DNA of 17,678 nucleotides from an uncultured Gemmatimonadota bacterium. GTDB lineage: Bacteria; Gemmatimonadota; Gemmatimonadetes; Gemmatimonadales; Gemmatimonadaceae. The position numbers and the translations under genes were made by a program. The stretch spans positions 1 through 17,678 of the forward strand of contig CAMLHT010000047.1 in NCBI GenBank assembly GCA_946479895.1. Direction: 5' to 3'. Positions 1 through 7,292 of the stretch are shown here, piece after piece. Each line of letters opens with the position of its first letter. Positions within the stretch are counted from its first letter, which is position 1. The notes under the pieces are model-generated. The model was not told the DNA's origin. It was given only the letters and a program-made list of their open reading frames with translations, and searched no databases.

Positions 1-1
1 C

Positions 2-37
2 TGATCCGCGTTCTCCGCGTCATCCGCCTGATCCGCG
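2..37. repeat. Nonamer tandem array at the 3' end of pdxA
   Basis: Four 9-bp units lie at 2-10, 11-19, 20-28 and 29-37: tgatccgcg, ttctccgcg, tcatccgcc and tgatccgcg. They vary mostly in their first three bases. The pdxA stop codon (20-22, minus strand) falls inside the third unit, so the last five residues of PdxA (RGSGG) are encoded by the array. The array may continue to the left of the window. This is direct sequence observation; any function is unknown. Confidence 0.8.
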
Positions 38-922
38 TGTCCCCCTTCCGTCCATCGCGCCAGACGCCGCTATCCTCGCGCAAAGGCGGATCGCCTCCTT
101 CATGCTCGAAGGATCAGCAACGCCCTTCCCCGCAATATCCAGCGCGGTTCCATGATCCGGTGACGTCCGCGGAAAGGGCAATCCCAGGGTCACGTTAACC
201 GCCGACCCGAATGACGCCACCTTGATCGCCGTCATCCCGACGTCGTGATAGGGCGCGATCACCGCGTCGAACTCTCCCCGCATCGCACGCACGAACACCG
301 TGTCGGCCGGGAATGGTCCGAGCAGGCCCGACGCCGTCGCCGCCGGGCGAAGCAGCAGGTCGTCCTCGCGGCCGAACCGCCCACCGTCGCCCGCGTGCGG
401 ATTCATGGCGCAGAGCGCGATCCGCGGCTCGGCGATCCCGAACCAGTCGCGCAGCCCGTGGCGGGTGACGTCGGCGGTGGTGACGATGACTTCCTGCGTC
501 AGCGCGTCGGGAACCTCGCGCAGCGGGATGTGCGTCGTCGCGAGGACCACGCGCAGCCGATCCGACGCGAGCATCATCGCCACGTCGCGGCCGGTGAGAG
601 CGGCGAGCATCTCCGTGTGCCCCGGATAGTCGTAGCCGCCGGCGAGCAGCGCGGCCTTGTCGATCGGCGCCGTGACGATGCCATCGACGTCGCCGGCCAT
701 CGCCATGCGCACCGCGCGCTCGATCGCCTGCCCCGCGGCGGCACCGGCACGGGCCGGATCCGCGTTGGCGTATTCATCCGGCCCGACGACCGTGAAGTCG
801 GCGAGCCCCGCGATCGCGGCGTCACCGAGCGCGGCCCGGACGATCTCGGGACCGATCCCGCGCGGATCGCCGAGCGTGACCGCCAGCCGCGGCCGATCGC
901 CCGAACCGCCCCGCGCGGTCAT
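20..922 (-). CDS. pdxA: 4-hydroxythreonine-4-phosphate dehydrogenase PdxA
   Basis: PdxA is a cytoplasmic, NAD-dependent and metal-dependent enzyme that oxidises 4-phosphohydroxy-L-threonine in the DXP-dependent route to pyridoxal phosphate. The 300-residue product shows family motifs throughout: GDPRGIGPE (18-26, where most homologues have A in place of R21), YPGHTE with substrate-binding H102/T103, and the expected metal ligands H131 (THIPL), H176 (NPHAG) and H226 (PYHDVG). K234, N243 (VNVTLGLP) and R252 (PRTSPDHGTALDIAGKG) follow. It is somewhat shorter than the usual ~330 residues, mainly through a compact region around residues 50-75, but appears complete. The ATG at 922 lies 7 nt after the SurA-like stop, and surA-pdxA adjacency is known from proteobacteria. 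There is no clear Shine-Dalgarno site, so coupling to the upstream gene is likely. A PdxA2-type dehydrogenase acting on another substrate is a less likely alternative. Confidence 0.95.
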   Translation of the reverse strand: MTARGGSGDRPRLAVTLGDPRGIGPEIVRAALGDAAIAGLADFTVVGPDEYANADPARAGAAAGQAIERAVRMAMAGDVDGIVTAPIDKAALLAGGYDYPGHTEMLAALTGRDVAMMLASDRLRVVLATTHIPLREVPDALTQEVIVTTADVTRHGLRDWFGIAEPRIALCAMNPHAGDGGRFGREDDLLLRPAATASGLLGPFPADTVFVRAMRGEFDAVIAPYHDVGMTAIKVASFGSAVNVTLGLPFPRTSPDHGTALDIAGKGVADPSSMKEAIRLCARIAASGAMDGRGTRGSGG

Positions 923-929
923 CGCGTGA

Positions 930-2321
930 CTACAGGCCCGGCGGGCCCGCGAAGATGCGCGTCGCTTCCTGCGCGCGCTCCGGATACATCTGCACGTACA
1001 CCGTCTTCCGCTGCTGGTCGATGTACTTGCGGGTCTGGAGCACCTGCTGGAGCTGGAACCGGATGCGCGACTTCAGCTCGTCGTACGTGTAGTCGCCCGG
1101 CTCCGAGGTCGACGACACCTGGGCGATCACGTACTTCGAGTAGCCGAGGGCGGTCGGGATCGGGAAGGAGACGATGGAATCCTTCTTCACGTCCCGCAGG
1201 CCCGCCTGATAGCTCGCCGGCAGCGAATCGAGTGGCTGCTCCGGGATGAGGCCAGGCGCATCCTCGGCGGGGTCGTGATGGAGCCGCGCGATGGTGTCGA
1301 ACGGCACGCCACGACGAAGCACGCCCACGAGACTGTCGGTGAGCTGGCGGGCCCGCGCGACGTCTGTGGAGTCGATCGCCGGGATGATGAGGATCTGGCG
1401 GACCTTCACTTCCGCGGGCGGATTCGCCCGGTCGAGGCGCAGCAGGTGGAAGCCGAACGGCGATTCGATGACCGGCGACACCTCGCCCTGCTTGATCGCG
1501 AACGGGCCGAAGAGCCGGCGCTCGAGCTCGATGGGGAGGTCGCCGCGCTTCCGCCAGCCAAGGTCACCGCCCAGATCCTTGGTGCCGGCGTCCATGGATT
1601 CGCGCTTGGCGATGCGCTCGAAGTCTCCGCCGGCGCGGATCTCGTCGCGCAGGGAGTCGGCCTTCGCCCGCGCCGCGGCCTTCGCCGCCGCCGAGGGGAT
1701 CGGCGCGATGACCATCTGGCGCCAGGCGATTCCCGACTGACGCCGCGGGAGCGCGCCCGCCTTCCGCATCCGATCGAACTCCGCCTGGACCTGCGCCTCG
1801 GGCACGACGACGGAGGGGATCTTCTTTTCCTGCCGGAGCCGTCCGACGAACTGCTCCATGGTCTTGCCGCGCTTGTACTGCGCGGTCATGAAGCGCCGGT
1901 AATCCTCGGGCGTTCCATACCCGGCTTCGGCCAGTGCCTGGCGGAAGGCGGCCTGGGACGGGTACTGCGCGGTGACCTGCTTCATCATGTTCTCGATGGC
2001 GCCGGCGGCCTCCACGTCGGCGATCTCGATGCCGGCTTCCTTCGCCTTGATGAGGAGCACTTCCTCGTCGACGAGGTCGTTGAGGGCCGAGTTGACCATG
2101 GCGGCCTGGACCGGCTTCGTCGGCATCCCCGCCCCGCGCCGCATGAAGGCGGCGAGCGAGTCGCCGAGGCGCCGCTCGACGTCGTAGGCCGTGATGGGCA
2201 CGTTGCCGACGACGGCCACGATCGCGTCGAGCTTGATCGTCGTGTCGCGCGTCTGGGCGGCGGCCGGGCTGGCGAGCACGAGCGCGCCCGCGGCAGCGAG
2301 GAGGAATCTGTTCATGTCCAT
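930..2321 (-). CDS. surA: SurA-like periplasmic peptidyl-prolyl isomerase
   Basis: Predicted periplasmic chaperone and peptidyl-prolyl isomerase for outer-membrane proteins; 463 residues. An N-terminal signal peptide (about 1-22, hydrophobic core LLAAAGALVLASPAAAQ) precedes a SurA_N-type helical domain (about 30-190, beginning LDAIVAVVGNVPIT). A well conserved parvulin domain follows (about 198-300, with GGDLGW at 251-256 and FGFHLLRL at 289-296), then a second, more degenerate one (about 305-403, VRQILI...GYSKYVIAQV). This N-domain plus two parvulins layout and the length fit SurA. Translation could begin at M1 (2321) or M3 (2315); neither has a good ribosome binding site. pdxA starts 7 nt downstream, and the preceding gene encodes a second parvulin protein, so an envelope-folding operon is likely. 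The family call is firm; orthology to E. coli SurA is inferred from architecture and synteny. Confidence 0.9.
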   Translation of the reverse strand: MDMNRFLLAAAGALVLASPAAAQTRDTTIKLDAIVAVVGNVPITAYDVERRLGDSLAAFMRRGAGMPTKPVQAAMVNSALNDLVDEEVLLIKAKEAGIEIADVEAAGAIENMMKQVTAQYPSQAAFRQALAEAGYGTPEDYRRFMTAQYKRGKTMEQFVGRLRQEKKIPSVVVPEAQVQAEFDRMRKAGALPRRQSGIAWRQMVIAPIPSAAAKAAARAKADSLRDEIRAGGDFERIAKRESMDAGTKDLGGDLGWRKRGDLPIELERRLFGPFAIKQGEVSPVIESPFGFHLLRLDRANPPAEVKVRQILIIPAIDSTDVARARQLTDSLVGVLRRGVPFDTIARLHHDPAEDAPGLIPEQPLDSLPASYQAGLRDVKKDSIVSFPIPTALGYSKYVIAQVSSTSEPGDYTYDELKSRIRFQLQQVLQTRKYIDQQRKTVYVQMYPERAQEATRIFAGPPGL

Positions 2322-2360
2322 AGTCTACAAGGATTCAGGCCCGAAGGTCCCCCCGGAATC

Positions 2361-2428
2361 TGTCATCCCGAGCGCAACGAGGGACCTGCTTCACCTGAAA
2401 GCAGGTCCCTCGCTGAGTTCGGGATGAC
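2361..2428. repeat. Inverted pair of the ~30-bp palindromic repeat (hairpin) between the two PPIase genes
   Basis: The arms 2363-2391 and 2398-2427 are reverse complements with about three mismatches and a short A/C-rich loop, giving one of the strongest stem-loops in the window. Each arm is a diverged copy of the unit that occurs twice at 3923-3989. The hairpin begins 9 nt after the stop of the upstream PPIase gene (minus strand) and ends about 40 nt before the SurA-like start. It could act as a 3'-end stabiliser or partial terminator within the operon. No U-tract typical of an intrinsic terminator follows on the minus strand. Confidence 0.85.
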
Positions 2429-2436
2429 CCGGGGAG

Positions 2437-3903
2437 TTACGGCCGCTTCGTGGCCGGCGGCTGGACGCCCCCGGGGATCGGGATGCTCGACGGCTGGCTG
2501 GCGCGGGCCGAATCGGCCGACGCGCGGACCTTCCGGGCGGCTTCGACTGCCCGGTCGATGCCCGCGGCGTTGATCTCGGCCTCGTACTTCGCGTCGAGGG
2601 CGGCCTTCACCGGCATCTGCACCGGCACCGGGTTCGCCTCGCCGGCCATGATCCGGCTCATCAGCGAGTCGACGCGAGCGGCGGCGATGCGCTCACGGTC
2701 CTTCTCCGTCTTGCCGCTGTCGGCCAGCTCCTTCGGTGTCAGGCCCAGCTGCGTCCACGTCTGCTGGACGAGGGAGTTGAACTGCCCCTTGAGCGCCTCA
2801 CGCTCGGCGGCCGGCACGTCGACCTTCGCGCTGTCGGCCTTGTGGAGCAGGAGCTGGCGCATGGTGAGGTTCTTCGTGAACGCGTTGACCTGCGTGTCCG
2901 GCCAGGTCGGGACGATCTGCATCACCTGCCCCCGCGTCTGGCCCGGCATCACGTCCACCCAGCCGAGGAATTCGGCGACCGTCATGTCACCGCCCTTGAA
3001 GGTGGCGACGACCGTGCGGTCCTTCTTGTGCACGCCCGGGTTCTTGATCGCTTCCTTGATCGCGGCGGCCGAGTTGGACTTCACCTCGATCTTGCCGCTC
3101 TGCATCAGGCCCTCGGTGAGCGTGCTGTCCACCGTGTTGGCGACGATGCGGGGGAACATCTGGTCGTACTGCGTCTTCACCGTGGCGTACGTCGGCCGCT
3201 GGATGATGTGGTAGCCGTACGTGGTCTCGATGAGGTTCTTGTTGATCTCGCCCGGCTTGACCGCCTCGACGCCGGCGCTGAACTCGGGGACCATCTCCCC
3301 GCGCTGGAACGGCGGGTAGAGGCCGCCGTTGTCCTTCGACCCCGGGTCGGTGCTGTAGCGCTTCGCCATCGCGCCGAAGTTGGCGTCGGTGAGCTGCGGC
3401 AGCACGCCCATCGCGACGCGCCGGACGGAGTCCTTCTGCGCCGGCGTGGCGGGCTGGCCGTTCGGCGACTGCGGGAAGCCGAAGAGGATGTGACGGGCGG
3501 CGATGACGCCGGCGGCGCCGGAGTTGTACGCCTTCTCCGGGTCGCTCGTGGTCGACGGGATCTTCGAGCGCAGCGTGTCGATCATCATCGAGACGCGCAT
3601 GTTGTCGAAGATCGGCTTGAGCGCGGCATCGACGTCGCCGGCGAGCGAATCGTTGTGCGCGGCGGCGAGGCCGAGGCGCTGATAGTCACCCCACAGCTCG
3701 GCGACGATCTTCGCGTTCTCGGGCGACGGCTCGATGCCGATGCGGGAGTTGCCGAGCAGCGCGCCGAGGCGCGTGGCCGAGAGCTCCTGGTGCGCCGCTT
3801 CGGCGGCGACGTCCGTGTGGGCAGTGAGAGCGTCCTTGAGGCCCTTGCAGCCGGCGAGGGCGAAGGCACCGAGCACGATGGCGATGGCGGAACGAATGCG
3901 CAT
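2437..3903 (-). CDS. Parvulin-type peptidyl-prolyl isomerase, predicted lipoprotein
   Basis: 488-residue predicted lipoprotein. The N-terminus is a lipoprotein signal with lipobox LAGC at 16-19. Residue +2 is K rather than D, which by the usual Lol rule favours the outer membrane. A single PpiC/rotamase domain spans about 132-237, with AARHILF at its start, then FGAMAKRYSTDPGSKDNGG, FQRGEMVPEF and YGYHII. The long flanking regions are helical and charged, as in PrsA/SurA-type chaperones, and the C-terminus is proline-rich. A role in folding exported proteins is inferred. It lies 98 nt after mfd and 115 nt before the SurA-like gene, each gap holding palindromic repeats. The ATG at 3903 is directly preceded by a pyrimidine-rich stretch with no Shine-Dalgarno site. 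I do not assign a gene symbol, because PrsA, PpiD and SurA paralogues cannot be told apart from sequence inspection alone. Confidence 0.88.
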   Translation of the reverse strand: MRIRSAIAIVLGAFALAGCKGLKDALTAHTDVAAEAAHQELSATRLGALLGNSRIGIEPSPENAKIVAELWGDYQRLGLAAAHNDSLAGDVDAALKPIFDNMRVSMMIDTLRSKIPSTTSDPEKAYNSGAAGVIAARHILFGFPQSPNGQPATPAQKDSVRRVAMGVLPQLTDANFGAMAKRYSTDPGSKDNGGLYPPFQRGEMVPEFSAGVEAVKPGEINKNLIETTYGYHIIQRPTYATVKTQYDQMFPRIVANTVDSTLTEGLMQSGKIEVKSNSAAAIKEAIKNPGVHKKDRTVVATFKGGDMTVAEFLGWVDVMPGQTRGQVMQIVPTWPDTQVNAFTKNLTMRQLLLHKADSAKVDVPAAEREALKGQFNSLVQQTWTQLGLTPKELADSGKTEKDRERIAAARVDSLMSRIMAGEANPVPVQMPVKAALDAKYEAEINAAGIDRAVEAARKVRASADSARASQPSSIPIPGGVQPPATKRP

Positions 3904-3922
3904 TTGGGAAAGGGCGGGTAAA

Positions 3923-3989
3923 AGCAGATCCCTCGCTGCGCGAGGGATGACAAGCAGGAGCAGATCCCTCGCTGCGCGAGGGATGACAA
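3923..3989. repeat. Two direct copies of a 31-bp palindromic repeat after mfd
   Basis: Identical 31-bp copies occupy 3923-3953 and 3959-3989, separated by 5 nt (period 36). Each contains a perfect 9-bp palindrome, atccctcgc / gcgagggat, around a 3-nt loop. The related units at 2361-2428 show that this is a dispersed family, resembling REP/BIME-type intergenic elements. The pair sits in the 98-nt gap directly after the mfd stop and before the lipoprotein PPIase start. A role in mRNA 3'-end stability or attenuation is possible but not shown. Confidence 0.88.
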
Positions 3990-4001
3990 ACCAAGAGCAG
4001 A

Positions 4002-7000
4002 TCAGACGAGTGACCGAAGCGCCCGGACGAGCCCTTCGAGCATCGGCGCGCCACCGAGGCGAGTCAGCTTCAGCGACAGGGGGATCGCCCGCCGTACCTC
4101 GGCCTGGAACTGGACGTCGTGGAACGCCGCCGACAAGCCCTTCATTCGAGGGACCGCCGTCTCGCGAAAGGTAATGCGCGCTTCATCCGGGCGCACCAGG
4201 ATGCTCTCGATGCCGAGGCTCCCCCCGACCACGCGCAGGGTGGCCAGCGCGAGCATCCCCTCCGCCGGGGGCGGCAGGGGGCCGAAGCGATCGCGCAGCT
4301 CGAGGCGGAGCCGCTCGATGTCCTCGACGCCCTCGACCCGCGACAGCCGCCGGTAGACGTCCAGCTTCGCGTCCGGGTCGGCCACGTACTCGTCGGGCAG
4401 GTAGTTGGGGGCGTCGAGCGTCACGTCCGACGGGGTGAGCTTCGGCGCATCCTCGCCCTGGAGCAGGCGCTTGACCGTCTCGTCGAGCAGCCGCAGGTAC
4501 AGGTCGAAGCCGACGGCATGGACGAATCCGGACTGCTCCGGCCCGAGGATGTTCCCCGCCCCGCGCAGCTCCATGTCCTTGAGCGCGATGCGATAGCCCG
4601 AGCCGAGGTCGGTGTTGTGCTCGAGGACCTTGAGGCGGCGATCCGCGTCGGGATCGATCGCGTCGGGCACGAGGAGATAGCAGTAGGCGCGGCGGTGCGA
4701 CCGGCCGACGCGCCCGCGGAGCTGGTAGAGCTGCGCGAGGCCGAAGTGGTCGGCCCGGTTGACGAACATCGTGTTGGCGTTCGAGACGTCGAGGCCCGAC
4801 TCGACGATCATCGTCGAGACGAGGACGTCGATCTCGCCGCTCACGAACCGGTGCATGACGTCCTCGAGCTGGTGCTCGCGCATCTGCCCGTGGCCGACCG
4901 CGACGCGCGCCCGCGGGACGATGCGGCGAATGTGGTCGGCGATGCCGTCGATGGTGTCGATGCGGTTGTGGACGAAGAACACCTGGCCGCCGCGATCGAG
5001 CTCGCGGGCGATCCCCTCGACGATGAAGTCGTCGTCGAACGGCTCGATGTAGGTGAGCACCGGCGAGCGGTCGCGCGGCGGCGTCTGCATGAGGGTCATG
5101 TCGCGCAGGCCGGCGAGCGACATGTGCAGCGTGCGCGGAATCGGCGTGGCCGTGAGCGTGAGCACGTCGGTCTGGAGCTTGAGCTGCTTGAGGCGCTCCT
5201 TGTGCTTCACGCCGAACCGATGCTCCTCGTCGACGACGATGAGGCCGAGGTTCGCGAACTCGACGTCGGGGCTCAGCAGGCGATGGGTACCGATGACGAT
5301 GTCCACCTTTCCCGCCTTGATGTCGGCGACGACGGCGGCCTGCTCCTTCGCCGTCTGGAAGCGGCTGAGCATCGCGACGCGGATCGGGAAGTCCGCGAGG
5401 CGCTCGGCGAAAGTGCGCGCGTGCTGGTCGGCGAGGATCGTCGTGGGGACGAGCACGGCGACCTGGCGCTGCGACTGCACGGCCTTGAACGCCGCGCGCA
5501 CGGCGATCTCGGTCTTCCCGTAGCCGACGTCGCCGACGAGCAGCCGGTCCATCGGGCGGGGACTCTCCATGTCCGTCTTCACCGCCGTCGTCGCCGTGCG
5601 CTGGTCCGGCGTGTCCTCGAAGAGGAACGACGACTCGAGCTGCGCCTGCCACGCGGTGTCCGGCACGTGGGGCGGCCGGCTGGCCATCTTCCGCTTCGCG
5701 TAGAGGACGAGGAGCTCGGCCGTCATCTCCTGGATGGCCGCGCGCGTCTTGTCCCGCTGCGACACCCACCGCTTGCCGCCGAGGCGGTGGAGCCGCGGCG
5801 CCGGGTTGTCCTCGGTGATGTCCTCGGCCGCGCGATACCGCTCGATCTGGTCGATGCGGTAGAGCGGCACGTTCAGCCGGTCGCCGCCCTCGTACTCGAT
5901 GACGGCGACCTCGATCGTGTTCTCGCGCACGAACATCGTGTGGAGGCCGCGATAGATGCCGATGCCCTGCTCGAGATGGACGACGTAGTCGCCTTCCTTC
6001 AGCGACAGCGCGTCGATCGTGTAGCCTGTCGTGTAGCGACGCTTGCGGCGAATGCGCCGCTCGCGGCGGAAGATCTCGTGGTCGGTGAGGATCCGGAGGC
6101 CGAGCCGCTGGCCGTGCGCGGGAATCGTGAAGCCGCCGTCCAGCACGCCGACGGTCAGCGCCGCCGTGGTCGCGAAGCCCTTCTCCTCGTCGCTCAGCAG
6201 CTCGTCGAGGCGGTCGCACTGACCCTGGTTGTCGCAGAGGATGACCGTGGGCGCGCCGTCGCGGAGGAGCCTGCGCAGCACGCGAATGTCCCTGTCGATC
6301 GCCTCCGGCGGAGAGAGAGGAAAGGTCAAGGTCGCGACGCCGTCGACCGTTCCCGGCTCGATGGCGCGGAGCGTCCCGTACGACGCCAGGCTCTTCGCCG
6401 TCACCGACGGCGTCTCGAACAGCTCGTCGCGCGGCGCGACTTCCTCGCCCCGCCGCCGGGCGAGCTCGATGTGGTGCGCGGCGTCCTCCCATGTTCGCGC
6501 GAGCTCGGGCTCCACGTGCGTGCCGCGGGGGATGAAGGCGATCGTGTCCGGCGGGAGGAGCGACAGGATCGAGCGTCGCTCGGTCGCCTCCGAGCTTTCC
6601 GGCGCGTGGCCGTCCACCGGCAGCACGAGCGCGAAGTCCACGGCGCGGGTCGAGCGCTGGGTCGTCAGGTCGAAGTGCTTGAGATCGATGATCTCGTCGC
6701 CCCAGAACTCGGCGCGCACCGGATCGGCCATCCCGAACGAGTAGACGTCGAAGATGCCGCCGCGGATGCTGAACTGCGCGACGTCCTCCACCATCGGCAC
6801 GCGCTCGAAGCCGATGGACTCGAGATGCGCCGCGAGCTCGGGCAGGCGATGCACGCCGCCCTTCCGCAGCTCCACGCGCAGGTGCGCGAGCGCGCGGGCC
6901 ATGCGCGTCTTCTCGAGCACGGCGCGGGAGGTGGTGAGCAGCACGCGCAGGTCGCCGCGCATGAGCCGCTCGAGCGTCTCCACCCGCTCTCCCGCCACTT

Positions 7001-7292
7001 CCATATGAGGCTCGGCCTCGCCGAATCCCTCGCGCGGCGGATAGAGGCCCACCGGCATGTCGCTCAGCGTCTGGAGGTCGGCCAGCCAGCGCTCGGCGTC
7101 AGGGAGCGCGTCGGTGACCACGAGCAGGAACCGCGACGGAAAGGACTCGGCCAGCGCCGTCACGAGCACGGCGTCGGAGGAGCCGACGAGCCCTCCGATC
7201 GTCCGGCGCTGGCCGGGGGCCGGCAGGTCGGACGCGACGTCGTGGAACGCGGGCAGCGCGGAGAGCGCGCCGATGATGGACGGCAGCGCCAT
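4002..7292 (-). CDS. mfd: Transcription-repair coupling factor Mfd
   Basis: Mfd is an ATP-driven DNA translocase that removes RNA polymerase stalled at lesions and recruits UvrA for nucleotide excision repair. The 1096-residue product has the full architecture: N-terminal UvrB-homology region (about 20-300, including YPPREGFGEAEPHMEVAGER), an RNA-polymerase-interaction domain starting near 432 (EGDYVVHLEQGIGIYRGL), and the RecG-like motor with Walker A GDVGYGKT (587-594), DEEH (688-691) and TATPIPRTL (714-722). The helicase C-terminal motifs YQLRGRVGRS and GAGNILGPEQSG and the TRCF domain (about 955-1060) follow. The length is slightly below the usual ~1150. The start ATG shares one base with the stop of the upstream BatA-like gene (TGATG at 7294-7290), indicating translational coupling. 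A 98-nt repeat-bearing gap follows. Confidence 0.98.
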   Translation of the reverse strand: MALPSIIGALSALPAFHDVASDLPAPGQRRTIGGLVGSSDAVLVTALAESFPSRFLLVVTDALPDAERWLADLQTLSDMPVGLYPPREGFGEAEPHMEVAGERVETLERLMRGDLRVLLTTSRAVLEKTRMARALAHLRVELRKGGVHRLPELAAHLESIGFERVPMVEDVAQFSIRGGIFDVYSFGMADPVRAEFWGDEIIDLKHFDLTTQRSTRAVDFALVLPVDGHAPESSEATERRSILSLLPPDTIAFIPRGTHVEPELARTWEDAAHHIELARRRGEEVAPRDELFETPSVTAKSLASYGTLRAIEPGTVDGVATLTFPLSPPEAIDRDIRVLRRLLRDGAPTVILCDNQGQCDRLDELLSDEEKGFATTAALTVGVLDGGFTIPAHGQRLGLRILTDHEIFRRERRIRRKRRYTTGYTIDALSLKEGDYVVHLEQGIGIYRGLHTMFVRENTIEVAVIEYEGGDRLNVPLYRIDQIERYRAAEDITEDNPAPRLHRLGGKRWVSQRDKTRAAIQEMTAELLVLYAKRKMASRPPHVPDTAWQAQLESSFLFEDTPDQRTATTAVKTDMESPRPMDRLLVGDVGYGKTEIAVRAAFKAVQSQRQVAVLVPTTILADQHARTFAERLADFPIRVAMLSRFQTAKEQAAVVADIKAGKVDIVIGTHRLLSPDVEFANLGLIVVDEEHRFGVKHKERLKQLKLQTDVLTLTATPIPRTLHMSLAGLRDMTLMQTPPRDRSPVLTYIEPFDDDFIVEGIARELDRGGQVFFVHNRIDTIDGIADHIRRIVPRARVAVGHGQMREHQLEDVMHRFVSGEIDVLVSTMIVESGLDVSNANTMFVNRADHFGLAQLYQLRGRVGRSHRRAYCYLLVPDAIDPDADRRLKVLEHNTDLGSGYRIALKDMELRGAGNILGPEQSGFVHAVGFDLYLRLLDETVKRLLQGEDAPKLTPSDVTLDAPNYLPDEYVADPDAKLDVYRRLSRVEGVEDIERLRLELRDRFGPLPPPAEGMLALATLRVVGGSLGIESILVRPDEARITFRETAVPRMKGLSAAFHDVQFQAEVRRAIPLSLKLTRLGGAPMLEGLVRALRSLV

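Noticed and set aside
3923..3989. Possible CRISPR mini-array
   Set aside because: Only two repeats with a 5-nt spacer; each repeat is itself a palindrome and recurs inverted elsewhere, so it is a REP-like family.
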